Of a DNA stretch of 64,000 nucleotides, positions 9,260 to 18,061 are shown piece by piece; position 1 is the first letter of the stretch, and the number at the start of each line of letters is the position of its first letter. A program made the translations under genes and the position numbers. Under the pieces are notes generated by a model. The model worked only from the letters and a program-made list of their open reading frames with translations. It was not told where the DNA came from and did no database searches. The DNA is from Stenotrophomonas maltophilia. Its GTDB lineage: Bacteria; Pseudomonadota; Gammaproteobacteria; Xanthomonadales; Xanthomonadaceae. The DNA lies in the NCBI RefSeq assembly GCF_025642255.1, contig NZ_CP106759.1:833501-897500 (forward strand). The letters run 5' to 3'.

Positions 9260-10786
9260 TCAGGCAACGAAGGGACGGAACTGGATGCCGAGGCCGGCGA
9301 TGCCGTCGGTCTCGCCGATCAGGTCGGCGCGCAGCAGCGGCCGGGCGTCGATGAACGCCTGCGGCACGATCAGCGACAACCGGTTGTCATCGGCGGTCAG
9401 TTCCAGCGGCGGCAGCGGAGCGTCCTCATGGGCACGGTTGAGCAGCACCGCCAGGCGCAGCAGCGCGGCCAGCCGCCGCGCGGTCAGCAGCAGGCGCTCG
9501 GGCAGGGCGTCGAACGCGGTCTTGCCCACGCTGCGGCGATGGCTGCGGACCAGGGCCGCCAGCATCTGCTGCTCCTGCCGCGAGAAGCCGGCGATGTCCG
9601 AGTGTTCCAGCACGTAGCTGCCATGCACGTGATAGCCGCTGTGGGCGATCATCAGCCCCAGCTCATGCAGGCGTGCCGCCCAGCCGAGCATGCGGGCATC
9701 GTCAGCGTCGAGCTTCCAGCGTTCCTGCACCTGCTCCAGCAGCGACAGGGCGGTGTCCTGCACGCGGTCGGCCTGGACGGTGTCGATGCCGTAACGGTGG
9801 GTGAGCGCAGCGACCGATTCGTCGCGCAGGTCGTTCTCGCCGGCACGGCCGACAATGTCGTAAAGGATGCCTTCGCGCATCGCGGCCTTGCTGACCAGCA
9901 GCTTCTGCAGGCCCAATGCCTGGAAGGCCGCCTCCAGCACCAGGATGCCGCCCGCGATGATCGGGCGGCGATCGCTGGACAGGCCCGGCAGCACGATGTC
10001 GTCGATCTTCTTGGCCTTGAGCAGCTCGTCGCGCAGCTGTGGCAGGGCTTCGGCGGTGATCGCCCCCTTGCTCAGCTTCATCGTCGCGCAGATCTCGCTG
10101 ATCGCCTTGTGGGTGCCCGAAGAACCCAGTGCCTCCTGCCAGCCCAGCGCACGGTACTTGCTGGCGAAGGGCTGGAACTCGCGACCGATCTCGGCCAGTG
10201 CATCCTTCCAGCGCTTCTTGCTGAGCTTGCCGCCCGGAAAGAAGCGGCGGGTGCTGGCAATGCAGCCGGCCTGCAGGCTCTCGCGCTCGAGGGTCTGCAT
10301 GCCCATGCCGATGATGAACTCGGTCGAGCCACCGCCGATGTCGATCACCAGCCGGCGCTCGCCCGGTTTGGGCGGCTGGGCATGGGCGACGCCCAGGTAG
10401 ATCAGGCGCGCCTCCTCGCGGCCGCTCACCACTTCAATGGCATGGCCAAGCGCGGTTTCGGCGGGAACCAGGAACGACTGCGGTGAACGCAGCTGCCGCA
10501 CGGTATTGGTGGCCAGTGCACGCACGCGGTGCGACGGGACATTGCGGATGCGCTGGCCGAAGCGGGCCAGGCATTCCAGTGCGCGTTGCCGTGCCGCAGC
10601 CGACAGGCCCCCCTTGCCATCCAGACCGTCGGCCATGCGCACGGTTTCGCGCAGGCGGTCGATCACCCGCAGCTGGCCGAGCGTGTAGCGCGCGATGACC
10701 ATGTGGAAACTGTTGGAGCCAAGGTCGATGGCGGCCAGCAGGTCGCCATCCTGCAATGCGGGCGGAGTCGTGGTGGTATGCGGCAT
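9260..10786 (-). CDS. ppx: Exopolyphosphatase (Ppx/GppA family)
   Basis: Removes terminal phosphates from inorganic polyphosphate; some members also hydrolyse pppGpp. The 508 residues start with the ASKHA motif 'AAIDLGSNSFHMVIARY', contain the second phosphate loop 'LVIDIGGGSTEFIIG' near 140-155, and have a C-terminal helical HD-like domain ('LGWAARLHELG', 'HSGYHVHGSY'), as in E. coli Ppx (513 aa). It lies downstream of ppk1 on the same strand, separated by 332 bases of repeats, so it may have its own promoter. Together the two set polyphosphate levels under the PhoBR regulators encoded just upstream. Confidence 0.95.
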   Translation of the reverse strand: MPHTTTTPPALQDGDLLAAIDLGSNSFHMVIARYTLGQLRVIDRLRETVRMADGLDGKGGLSAAARQRALECLARFGQRIRNVPSHRVRALATNTVRQLRSPQSFLVPAETALGHAIEVVSGREEARLIYLGVAHAQPPKPGERRLVIDIGGGSTEFIIGMGMQTLERESLQAGCIASTRRFFPGGKLSKKRWKDALAEIGREFQPFASKYRALGWQEALGSSGTHKAISEICATMKLSKGAITAEALPQLRDELLKAKKIDDIVLPGLSSDRRPIIAGGILVLEAAFQALGLQKLLVSKAAMREGILYDIVGRAGENDLRDESVAALTHRYGIDTVQADRVQDTALSLLEQVQERWKLDADDARMLGWAARLHELGLMIAHSGYHVHGSYVLEHSDIAGFSRQEQQMLAALVRSHRRSVGKTAFDALPERLLLTARRLAALLRLAVLLNRAHEDAPLPPLELTADDNRLSLIVPQAFIDARPLLRADLIGETDGIAGLGIQFRPFVA

Positions 10787-10857
10787 GGGCGAATGTTAGC
10801 CGAAGGGGCGGTGTGCTCGTCACCGCATGGCCTTCACATTTTGTCGGGGGGCGTTCG

Positions 10858-10881
10858 GTAGTGCCGGCCGCTGGCCGGCAA
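10858..10881 (+). repeat. SMAG REP element
   Basis: GTAG followed by the palindrome TGCCGGCCGCTGGCCGGCA in the ppk1-ppx spacer. The stem differs from the CGCCGGGC subtype seen elsewhere in the window. Confidence 0.75.
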
Positions 10882-10919
10882 GGTCAACGTCAACGTCAAA
10901 AGCGGGTTTTCTGAGGGAT

Positions 10920-11021
10920 GGCGGGGCGGGTCCGGTTGAGGGGGACGCCGTAAACCCATCCATGGGGGCTTGGTCGCGGCATCCATGCCGCTCACACCCC
11001 CTCAACCGGACCCACCCCGCC
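10920..11021. repeat. Long palindromic element with internal hairpins
   Basis: Two outer arms of about 24 bases (10920-10944 and 10997-11021) are reverse complements with one or two mismatches. The left arm reads GGCGGGGCGGGTCCGGTTGA. Inside are smaller hairpins around CCCATCCATGGGG and GCGGCATCCATGCCGC. The whole could fold as a cruciform or a multi-branched RNA. It has no coding content and looks like a dispersed non-autonomous repeat. Confidence 0.75.
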
Positions 11022-11090
11022 TTCGAAAGTTGGCCGCGGTCTGCCGGAACGACACGGGCTCTGACCCCGGTGTTCTACATTGGACGCATT

Positions 11091-11115
11091 GTGCCGACCA
11101 AGGCCGGCACCTACC
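11091..11115 (-). repeat. SMAG REP element (minus orientation)
   Basis: Read on the minus strand: GGTAG, then GTGCCGGCCTTGGTCGGCAC. It sits immediately downstream of the ppk1 stop codon. Confidence 0.75.
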
Positions 11116-11118
11116 GGG

Positions 11119-13206
11119 TCAGAGACCCTGCATCAACGCCATCTGCGCCGAATGCGGGGCCTCGTCGTGGGCCGGGGCACGCTTGTGATAGATGCCATCG
11201 GCATCCAGTTCCCAGGCGTTGAGGTTGTCGTCCAGGTAGTTCTGCAGGACTTCGCGGTAGACCCGCTTGGCCAGCGTCGGATCCAGGATCGGGAAGCAGG
11301 TCTCGACCCGCCGCAGCAGGTTGCGCTCCAGCCAGTCGGCGCTCGCGCAGTACAGTTCGGGCGCACCATCGTTGCCGAACCAGTAGACCCGGCTGTGTTC
11401 CAGGAAGCGGCCGACGATGGAGCGGACACGGATGTTGTCGGACACGCCCGGGACGCCGGGACGCAGGGTGCAGGCGCCACGGATGATCAGGTCGATCTGC
11501 ACTCCGGCCTGCGAGGCGGCGTACAGCGCGCGGATTACCTGGGCCTCGTTGAGGGCGTTCATCTTGGCGATGATGCGTGCCGGGCGGCCCGCGGCCGCGA
11601 TGCGCGTCTCGCGCTCGATCCGCGACAGGATGCCGGTATGCAGGGTGAAGGGCGACTGCAGCAGGCGCTTGAGCTTCATCTTCGAGGCCAGCCCGGACAG
11701 CTGCTGGAACAGCAGGTGCACATCATTGCCGATGTCCGCGTCGGCGGTGATCAGGCTGATGTCGGTGTACGCGCGCGCCGTACCGCTGTGGTAGTTGCCG
11801 GTGCCCAGGTGCACGTAACGGCGCAGCTTGCGGCCTTCGCGACGCACGATCAGCAGCATCTTGGCATGGGTCTTGTAGCCGACCACGCCATACACCACCT
11901 GTACGCCGGCTTCCTGCAGGCGATCGGCCAGCCCGAGGTTGGCCTCTTCATCGAAGCGTGCGCGCAGCTCGACCACCACGGTCACATCCTTGCCGGCACG
12001 TGCAGCCTGGATCAGCGCATCGACGATCAGCGAATCCTTGCCCGTGCGGTACAGGGTCTGCTTGATCGCCAGCACGTTCGGATCCAGCGCCGCCTGGCGG
12101 ATCAGGTCGAGTACGGCGGCGAACGCATCGAAGGGATGGTGCAGCAGCAGGTCCTGGCGCGCCACGGTCTCGAAGATGCCATCGGTGTCGCGCAGCGTGC
12201 GCGGCGTCATCGGCGGATATTTCAGGTCTGGCTGCGCGATGAGGTCGTACAGCTGGATGATGCGGTTGAGGTTGACCGGGCCGTCGATGCGATACACCGC
12301 GTTCTCGGTCAGGCCGAAGTTCTGCAGCAGGGTACGCACGATCTCGCGCGGCATGTCATGAGCGATTTCCAGCCGCACCGCCGGCCGGTAGCCGCGGTCG
12401 ACCAGTTCATCGCGCAGTGCCAGCGCCAGGTTCTCCACTTCCTCCTCGTCCACCACCAGCTCGGAATTGCGGGTCACGCGGAACTGGTAGGCGCCCTGGA
12501 CTTCCATGCCCGGGAACAGTTCATCCACGAAGGTGGACAGCACCGAGGACAGGAACACGAAGTTCTGCGAGCCACCGAGTTTTTCCGGCAGCTGGATGAT
12601 GCGCGGCAGCGAGCGCGGTGCGCGCACGATGGCCAGGTGGCCGGCGCGGCCGAATGCATCGGTGCCCTTCAGCACGACGACGATGTTCAGCGACTTGTTG
12701 AGGATCTTCGGGAACGGATGCACCGGATCCAGACCCAGCGGCGACAGCACCGGCATGATCTCGTTGCGGAAGTAGGCCCGCAGCCAGCGCTTCTGCCGGT
12801 GGTTCCACGAATGGCGGCCGAGCACGCCGATGCCGGCATCCATCAGGGCCGGGCGCAGTGTCTCGTTCCAGCAGCGGTACTGCTGGTCCACCAGTTCGGC
12901 GGCGCGTTCATGGATGGCGTTGAGGATGGCCTGCGGACTCATGCCGTCCGGAGCCGGCGGCAGGCCGTATTCCTGCGCGTGGCGGACGGCGGCGGCCCGG
13001 ATCTCGAAGAATTCGTCGAGGTTGGTGCAGGAAATGCACATGAAGCGCAGGCGCTCCAGCAGGGGCACCTGCGGGTCCATGGCCTGGGCCAGCACGCGGA
13101 AGTTGAAATCCAGCTGCGACAGTTCGCGGTTGATGTACAGCGCCGGATCGCGCAGCGGATCGTTGTCCGGGCTCACGGGGAGAGGGAGGGATCCGAGGCT
13201 GCTCAT
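11119..13206 (-). CDS. ppk1: Polyphosphate kinase 1
   Basis: Reversibly polymerises the gamma-phosphate of ATP into polyphosphate. The 695-residue length and domain order match PPK1: an N-terminal helical domain ('YINRELSQLDFNFRVL'), a head domain, and two phospholipase-D-like catalytic domains. Those contain 'IKQTLYR', 'ELRARFDEEAN' and 'YVHLGTGNYH', which includes the autophosphorylated histidine. The start lies 4 bases after the phoR stop codon, so phoR and ppk1 are almost certainly co-transcribed and translationally coupled. This ties polyphosphate synthesis to phosphate starvation sensed by PhoR. Confidence 0.97.
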   Translation of the reverse strand: MSSLGSLPLPVSPDNDPLRDPALYINRELSQLDFNFRVLAQAMDPQVPLLERLRFMCISCTNLDEFFEIRAAAVRHAQEYGLPPAPDGMSPQAILNAIHERAAELVDQQYRCWNETLRPALMDAGIGVLGRHSWNHRQKRWLRAYFRNEIMPVLSPLGLDPVHPFPKILNKSLNIVVVLKGTDAFGRAGHLAIVRAPRSLPRIIQLPEKLGGSQNFVFLSSVLSTFVDELFPGMEVQGAYQFRVTRNSELVVDEEEVENLALALRDELVDRGYRPAVRLEIAHDMPREIVRTLLQNFGLTENAVYRIDGPVNLNRIIQLYDLIAQPDLKYPPMTPRTLRDTDGIFETVARQDLLLHHPFDAFAAVLDLIRQAALDPNVLAIKQTLYRTGKDSLIVDALIQAARAGKDVTVVVELRARFDEEANLGLADRLQEAGVQVVYGVVGYKTHAKMLLIVRREGRKLRRYVHLGTGNYHSGTARAYTDISLITADADIGNDVHLLFQQLSGLASKMKLKRLLQSPFTLHTGILSRIERETRIAAAGRPARIIAKMNALNEAQVIRALYAASQAGVQIDLIIRGACTLRPGVPGVSDNIRVRSIVGRFLEHSRVYWFGNDGAPELYCASADWLERNLLRRVETCFPILDPTLAKRVYREVLQNYLDDNLNAWELDADGIYHKRAPAHDEAPHSAQMALMQGL

Positions 13207-13210
13207 GGCT

Positions 13211-14539
13211 TCATTCTTCGACGGAGGTCAGGGGGGCGGACTCGCGCGGGCGCACGTGGTCGGCATCGAAATGACAGGAGAACACCGATCCTTTGCCGAC
13301 CTCGCTTTCGATCTCCAGCCGCGCATGGTGCAGGCCGAGGATGTGCTTGACGATGGACAGGCCGAGGCCGGTGCCGCCGCTCTCGCGCGAGCGGCTGCTG
13401 GAAACGCGGTAGAAGCGCTCGGTCAGCCGCGGCAGGTGGGTTGCCGGGATGCCATAGCCGGTATCGCGCACGGCCAGCACCGCGCCGTCGCCTTCGCGAC
13501 GGAACTCTACGGTGATGCGGCCGTCGGCCGGCGTGTAGCGCACTGCATTGGTGACCAGATTGGAGAAGGCGCTGTGCAGCTCCTTGGTCGAGCCCTGCAG
13601 GTCGACACCGGCAAGGTCTTCGATGCTGATCTGGTGGCGACCCTGGCTGTGGGCCTCGGCTTCGCGACGCAGCGTGGCCAGCATCGGCTGCATGGCCACG
13701 ACTTCCTCTTCGGTGTGCTCCTGCGACTCCAGCCGCGACAGGGTCAGCAGGTCTTCCACCAGCTGGGCCATGCGCTGGCTCTGCTTGCGCATTTCTTCAA
13801 GCATCGGGCCGGTGCCGGGGAAATCCTCCGGATCCATCATGTCCAGGTAGCCGTGCACCACGGTGAGAGGGGTGCGCAGCTCATGTGAAACATTGGCGAC
13901 GAAATCGCGGCGGACCTGCTCCAGGCGCAGCAGCTTGCTGACATCACGGGCGATCAGCAGCCAGTAGTCCGACGAATACGGAATCAGGCGGAGGTTCAGG
14001 CGGATCGCTGGATCGACCGGCGAGGGCACGTCCAGGATCGGCTCGGCGTTGCGACCACCGGCCAGCCAGTGGGCCAGCGGCATCGGCTGCAACCGCTCGA
14101 CAAGGGCCTCGCCCAGGTCGCCCGGGTGGTGCAGGCCAAGCAGGGCGGTGGCCGCTTCGTTGAACCACTGCACGCGCTGGCTGTTGCGGTCGAGCACCAC
14201 CACTGCGTCGGGCAGCGCGGCGGCCGCGGCGCGGTAGCTGCGCAGCATGTCCAGCAGGCGCCGCTTGCGCACGCGCATTTCGACCTGGTTGCGGTACAGC
14301 AGGCGATCCAGTTCATTCCACACACCCGTGCCTTCGGCGGTATCCCAGCGCTGGCGCGCGGTCAGCCGGCGCAGCACGCTGCGCAACCGCCAGTAATGCC
14401 AGGCCAGCGTCGCCAGCGCGCCCAGTGCGACGCACAACCACAGATGGCCCGTGAACCATCCCACCAGTCCGGCGAACAGCAGTACCGCGGCGACGGTAGC
14501 CAGCGTCTTCAACCAGGCAGAGCGGATGTGGCGGGGCAT
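13211..14539 (-). CDS. phoR: Phosphate regulon sensor histidine kinase
   Basis: Membrane sensor kinase that phosphorylates PhoB when phosphate is scarce. The 442 residues begin with two hydrophobic helices separated by a very short loop (residues about 11-45), as in E. coli PhoR, which lacks a large periplasmic domain. A PAS domain follows (about 95-200), then the HisKA box 'SHELRTPLTVVHGYLDMM' with phosphoacceptor His219, and the ATPase motifs 'NLVTNAVRYTP', 'DTGYGIP' and 'GGTGLGLSIVKHI'. The start at 14539 gives an MPRHIRSAW N-terminus just ahead of the first helix. It is downstream of phoB (105-base gap) and 4 bases before ppk1. Confidence 0.95.
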   Translation of the reverse strand: MPRHIRSAWLKTLATVAAVLLFAGLVGWFTGHLWLCVALGALATLAWHYWRLRSVLRRLTARQRWDTAEGTGVWNELDRLLYRNQVEMRVRKRRLLDMLRSYRAAAAALPDAVVVLDRNSQRVQWFNEAATALLGLHHPGDLGEALVERLQPMPLAHWLAGGRNAEPILDVPSPVDPAIRLNLRLIPYSSDYWLLIARDVSKLLRLEQVRRDFVANVSHELRTPLTVVHGYLDMMDPEDFPGTGPMLEEMRKQSQRMAQLVEDLLTLSRLESQEHTEEEVVAMQPMLATLRREAEAHSQGRHQISIEDLAGVDLQGSTKELHSAFSNLVTNAVRYTPADGRITVEFRREGDGAVLAVRDTGYGIPATHLPRLTERFYRVSSSRSRESGGTGLGLSIVKHILGLHHARLEIESEVGKGSVFSCHFDADHVRPRESAPLTSVEE

Positions 14540-14644
14540 TGCGGTCTCGTCGATGAGGTGCGGTGGTTCACTGCAATGAACCAAGGGTTATAGCAGAGTT
14601 GCCGGCACCGGCACCCGTGGTGCGCGATGCCGGCACGACGGGAC

Positions 14645-15334
14645 TCAGGTGGCGGTCGAGAAGCGGTAACCCGCGCCGCGCACGGTCTGCACCATGTTCT
14701 CGGCATTGAACGGTTCCAGCGTCTTGCGCAGGCGGCGGATGTGCACGTCGATGGTGCGCTCCTCCACGTACACGCTGCCGCCCCACACGTGGTCCAGCAG
14801 CTGGGCGCGGGTGTACACGCGCTCGGGGTGGGTCATGAAGAAGTGCAGCAGGCGGTACTCGGTCGGGCCGATCGGCACCGGCTGTTCGTTGGCGAACACG
14901 CGATGCGCGGCACCGTCGATGCGGATCGGACCGACCGCCACGCTGCCGTCCTCGTCGTCTTCGCGGGCGCGGCGCATGACCGCACGGATGCGGGCCAGCA
15001 GCTCCCGGGCCGAGAACGGCTTGACCACGTAATCGTCGACGCCGGCTTCCAGGCCGCCGACACGGTCGTTCTCCTCGCCACGCGCGGTCAGCATGATGAT
15101 GGGCACCTCGCGGGTCAGCGTCTCCTTGCGCCAGCGGCGCGCCAGATCCAGGCCGCTGGTGCCGGGCAGCATCCAGTCCAGCAGGATCAGGTCGGGAACA
15201 CGGTCGGCGATCGCGGTCTGGGCTTCGCGGGCATCACCGGCGTGGACCGGCTCGTAGTCACCCTTGCGCAGGGCGAAGGCGACCATTTCGCGGATCGCGG
15301 GCTCGTCATCGACGATCAGGATACGTTTCTGCAC
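14645..15334 (-). CDS. phoB: Phosphate regulon response regulator
   Basis: DNA-binding activator of the phosphate-starvation regulon. The 229-residue protein has a receiver domain with the acidic pair 'VDDE' near 8-11, phospho-acceptor Asp53 in 'LLDWMLPG' and the 'KPFSARELLARI' switch. An OmpR/PhoB winged helix follows ('LTPTEYRLL'-type region, 'YVEERTIDVHIRRLRKTL'), matching E. coli PhoB (229 aa). A Pho box lies 53 bases upstream, so the operon is probably autoregulated. It is followed by phoR and ppk1. Confidence 0.97.
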   Translation of the reverse strand: MQKRILIVDDEPAIREMVAFALRKGDYEPVHAGDAREAQTAIADRVPDLILLDWMLPGTSGLDLARRWRKETLTREVPIIMLTARGEENDRVGGLEAGVDDYVVKPFSARELLARIRAVMRRAREDDEDGSVAVGPIRIDGAAHRVFANEQPVPIGPTEYRLLHFFMTHPERVYTRAQLLDHVWGGSVYVEERTIDVHIRRLRKTLEPFNAENMVQTVRGAGYRFSTAT

Positions 15335-15386
15335 GAGGGCACCGTAGGGCTCGGTTACTGGACGGGTGCCAGTAGACTACGGTTTG

Positions 15387-15404
15387 ATGACATGTTTGTG
15401 ACCA
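15387..15404 (-). promoter_or_regulatory. Pho box upstream of phoB
   Basis: On the minus strand the sequence reads TGGTCAC-AAAC-ATGTCAT: two 7-base half sites 11 bases apart, matching the CTGTCAT-N4-CTGTCAT pattern of PhoB sites. A possible -10 (TCTACT) follows about 10 bases downstream, as expected where a Pho box replaces the -35. Confidence 0.65.
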
Positions 15405-15450
15405 TCGGGCAGGAACCGCTCCCGATTGCCACGGACCGGTCATGCAGCGC

Positions 15451-17151
15451 TCAGCGGCGGTCCAGATCGGGGTCCTGCACGCCCTGCCGGCGCAGCTCCA
15501 GCACGGTCGGGGTGATCGATTCGATGCGCGCGTCGACCCGGGCCCGTCCCACGTAGTCCAGTGCGGGATTGCGCTTGAGCGCCTGCAGCTGCATCAGCGC
15601 CTGCTCCGGCCGGCCGCTGAGGAAGGCGGCCTCGGCGTAGGCCTCGCTGGCACGGACGCTGTCCCCGGCCAGCTCGCTGGCACGGGCGTAGCGCTGCTGG
15701 AACACCGGATCGTTACCACTTTGCGACAGCAGCGGCCGCAGCATGGCCTGCGCGCGCTGCCCCGCCTCGCGGTTGCCCTGTTCGTTGAGGATCTCGGCGT
15801 AGGTCAGCGCGACGGGCCGACTGTTGGGATGCTCACGCAGCAGCTGCTCGAAACGGGCATTGGCCTGCGTGGCCTGGCCCGAGCGCGATTCGGCCTCGGC
15901 CAGGGCCAGGGCTACCCACAGGCTGTCCGGATGGGCCTGCAGCAGGCCGTTCAGGGTCTGCCGCGCCTCGCCGGCACCGCTGCGTCCCCCCCGCATGACC
16001 GCCAGGGCCTGGCCGTAGCGCTGGGCATCGTTCAATCCACTCTTCTGGCGTTTGCCCAGGTCGGCGTACTCGCGCTCCACCTCGCCGGTGGAGTCGGCAC
16101 TGAGCACCCGCAACCGTTCACGTGCCCAGTCGAAGTCGCCGCTGGGGCCCCGGCTGAGCTGGCCAACCGGCACCCGCAGCACACTGCTTGGCAGCAGCGG
16201 GTTGCTGCCGCGCAGCAGCGGTTCGGACAGGGTCGGGTCGGCCGGGTCCACCCGTTCCCTGCGCTCGCCGCTGGGCGTGGTGGTGGTCAGCAGCACCGTG
16301 TCCTTCTTCATCTGCTCGGCGCGGGCCTTCGCTTCGCTGATGCGGGTGATGTTGACCGGGTGCGTGCGCAGGAACTCCGGCACGCTGTAGCCGCCCTCGT
16401 TGCCGCGCATGGCCGTCGACATCCGCTCGAAGAAGCCGGCCATCGCGTCCACGTCGTAACCGCTGCGTGACAGGGTGCGTATGCCCAGCCGATCGGCTTC
16501 CGATTCGTTGGAGCGGGTGTAGTTGATCTGCCGCTGCTGCATCAGGCCCATGCCCGAGCTGATCGCGGCCATGGTCGCATTGCCTGAAGAGGTGCTGTTG
16601 CTGGCCTGTGCCGCCACCACCGCCGCCAGCATGCCCAGCAGGATCGGGATCTGGTCGCGCTGGGCGCGCTCGACCCCGCGCAGCACGTGCTGCTGGGTGA
16701 CGTGGGCGATTTCGTGTGACAGCACCGCGGCAACCTCGTCTTCGCGTTCGGCCGTCAGCACCAGCCCGGCGTTGACCCCGATGTAGCCGCCCAGGGTCGC
16801 GAAGGCGTTGATCTGGCGGTCCTTCATCACGAAGAAGGTGTAGGGCTGGCGCGGCTGGTCGCTGTTGGACCCCAGGCGGGTGCCCATGGTCTGCAGCCAG
16901 TCATTGACCAGCGGATCGTCCAGCAGGTAGCCATAGTTGCGCAGCTCGCGCAGCATCATCGCGCCGTACTCGGCCTGGCGGGCCGGGGTCAGCAGCTCGC
17001 CGGCCGAGGAGCCGATGTCGGGCAGCTTCTCCTGGGCCTGGGCCAGCGGCATGGCCAGGGCGAAGGTGACGGCGGTCGAAAGCAGCAGGGCTCGCAAGCG
17101 GGAGGTCCTCGGGCGGGGCGCGCCAAGCGTGGCAGGGCAGGGGGCAACCAT
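15451..17151 (-). CDS. bepA: M48 periplasmic zinc protease and chaperone with TPR domain
   Basis: A BepA/YfgC-type protein that assists and checks assembly of outer-membrane proteins such as LptD. The 566 residues include a signal peptide ending AMPLAQAQ, the M48 zinc motif 'HEIAH' at 146-150 with the third ligand in 'ESEADRLG' near 220, and a long C-terminal tetratricopeptide region (about 340-560). E. coli BepA is 487 aa, so this one is longer at the C-terminus. The ATG at 17151 gives a 20-residue leader before the signal peptide; a TTG at 17097 with GAGGA 8 bases upstream would give a normal signal peptide and may be the real start. Confidence 0.88.
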   Translation of the reverse strand: MVAPCPATLGAPRPRTSRLRALLLSTAVTFALAMPLAQAQEKLPDIGSSAGELLTPARQAEYGAMMLRELRNYGYLLDDPLVNDWLQTMGTRLGSNSDQPRQPYTFFVMKDRQINAFATLGGYIGVNAGLVLTAEREDEVAAVLSHEIAHVTQQHVLRGVERAQRDQIPILLGMLAAVVAAQASNSTSSGNATMAAISSGMGLMQQRQINYTRSNESEADRLGIRTLSRSGYDVDAMAGFFERMSTAMRGNEGGYSVPEFLRTHPVNITRISEAKARAEQMKKDTVLLTTTTPSGERRERVDPADPTLSEPLLRGSNPLLPSSVLRVPVGQLSRGPSGDFDWARERLRVLSADSTGEVEREYADLGKRQKSGLNDAQRYGQALAVMRGGRSGAGEARQTLNGLLQAHPDSLWVALALAEAESRSGQATQANARFEQLLREHPNSRPVALTYAEILNEQGNREAGQRAQAMLRPLLSQSGNDPVFQQRYARASELAGDSVRASEAYAEAAFLSGRPEQALMQLQALKRNPALDYVGRARVDARIESITPTVLELRRQGVQDPDLDRR

Positions 17152-17239
17152 TCGTTAATCCACAGTGTTGCGGTGGTAGCGTGGAAATTCCAGCGCACCG
17201 GTACCATATGTAGACCGTCGATCCATCGTGGAGTTTCCC

Positions 17240-17530
17240 GTGACAGCCCAGACCGCCGGCGGTGCCCCCGCCATCACCATCTATTCCACTGCCGTCTGCC
17301 CGTACTGCGTGGCCGCCAAGAACTTCCTCAAGAGCAAGGGCCAGCAGTGGACCGAGGTCCGCATCGACCTGGACCCGGCCGAACGCGAGAAGATGATGGC
17401 GCTGACCCGCCGCACCAGCGTGCCGCAGATCTTCGTCGGCGACCTCCATGTCGGTGGCTATGACGACATGATGGCGCTGCACCGTGAAGGCAAGCTTGAG
17501 CCGCTGCTGGCCGGGCAGGGCCAGGCATGA
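17240..17530 (+). CDS. grxC: Glutaredoxin 3
   Basis: A small dithiol glutaredoxin (96 residues) that reduces disulfides and glutathione mixed disulfides in the cytoplasm. The active site is CPYC at 20-23. The glutathione-binding 'TSVPQIFVGDLHVGGYDD' (cis-Pro and GGxDD) follows, as in E. coli Grx3. The GTG at 17240 is preferred because GTGGAG lies 6 bases upstream; that motif itself begins with another GTG at 17228, which would add four residues. Its stop codon overlaps the start of the AhpD-like gene (ATGA), so both are translated together and may form one redox unit. Confidence 0.93.
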   Translation: MTAQTAGGAPAITIYSTAVCPYCVAAKNFLKSKGQQWTEVRIDLDPAEREKMMALTRRTSVPQIFVGDLHVGGYDDMMALHREGKLEPLLAGQGQA

Positions 17531-17919
17531 GCGCGGCCGACGACGGCAGCAAGGACCGCATCGCCGAGTTCACCGCGTTCCGCAAGCGCATGAACGAGCG
17601 CATCCTGGGCGAGCCGAACCAGGTGGTGCGCCGGTTCTTCGCGCTGGATACGCAGACCTACCAGGCCGGCGCGCTGGATGTGAAGACCAAGGAGCTGCTG
17701 GGGCTGGTGGCCTCGATGGTGCTGCGCTGCGACGACTGCATCAGCTACCACGTGGCCCAGTGCAAGGAGGCCGGGGTGACCCGCGAGGAGTTCTTCGAGA
17801 CCTTCTCGGTCGGCCTGGTGGTCGGCGGCTCGATCGTGATCCCGCACCTGCGCCGCGCGGTCGATTTCCTCGACCAGCTCGAAGGCGGTGCCGCCGCCCC
17901 GGAAGCCCACGAGCACTGA
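17527..17919 (+). CDS. AhpD-like carboxymuconolactone decarboxylase family protein
   Basis: A 130-residue helical protein with the AhpD-type redox motif C-x2-C-x3-H (C68, C71, H75 in 'RCDDCISYH') preceded by 'KTKELLGLV'. Members of this family are either gamma-carboxymuconolactone decarboxylases or AhpD-like peroxidase/disulfide reductases. The CxxC motif favours the redox type, and the 4-base overlap with the glutaredoxin gene supports a thiol-reduction role. The electron partner is not known. REP elements follow directly after the stop codon. Confidence 0.85.
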   Translation: MSAADDGSKDRIAEFTAFRKRMNERILGEPNQVVRRFFALDTQTYQAGALDVKTKELLGLVASMVLRCDDCISYHVAQCKEAGVTREEFFETFSVGLVVGGSIVIPHLRRAVDFLDQLEGGAAAPEAHEH

Positions 17920-17921
17920 GG

Positions 17922-17945
17922 GTAACGCCGGGCCATGCCCGGCGA
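17922..17945 (+). repeat. SMAG-type REP, left member of an inverted pair
   Basis: GTAA (variant of GTAG) followed by CGCCGGGCCATGCCCGGCG. It faces a second copy at 17963-17985, an inverted REP dimer. Confidence 0.75.
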
Positions 17946-17962
17946 ATGACCGGACGCCCACC

Positions 17963-17985
17963 CGCCGGGCATGGCCCGGCGCTAC
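17963..17985 (-). repeat. SMAG REP, right member of an inverted pair
   Basis: On the minus strand: GTAGCGCCGGGCCATGCCCGG. Together with 17922-17945 it can fold into a large stem-loop downstream of the AhpD-like gene. Confidence 0.8.
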
Positions 17986-18005
17986 CGGAATACGCGGGCA
18001 ATTCT

Positions 18006-18061
18006 GCCTGAGCCGGGGACTGGGACCATGGTCTATTTGGGACCTCGGCCCCGGCTCAGGC
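18006..18061. repeat. 13-bp perfect inverted repeat upstream of the isocitrate dehydrogenase gene
   Basis: GCCTGAGCCGGGG (18006-18018) and its exact complement (18049-18061) flank 30 bases that contain a smaller GGACCATGGTC-type palindrome. The right arm ends inside the likely -10 region of the icd promoter, so it may be an operator or a terminator for the upstream transcript. Confidence 0.6.

Larger units (their letters stand above)
10787..11118. other. Repeat-filled spacer between ppk1 and ppx
   Basis: A 332-base gap without a credible gene. It holds a SMAG REP at 10858-10881, a roughly 100-bp palindrome at 10920-11021 and an inverted SMAG REP at 11091-11115. The remainder shows nothing recognisable. 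Confidence 0.8.

Noticed and set aside
11080..13350. A 756-codon plus-strand frame over ppk1
   Set aside because: Antisense shadow of ppk1; composition is typical of reversed GC-rich coding DNA.
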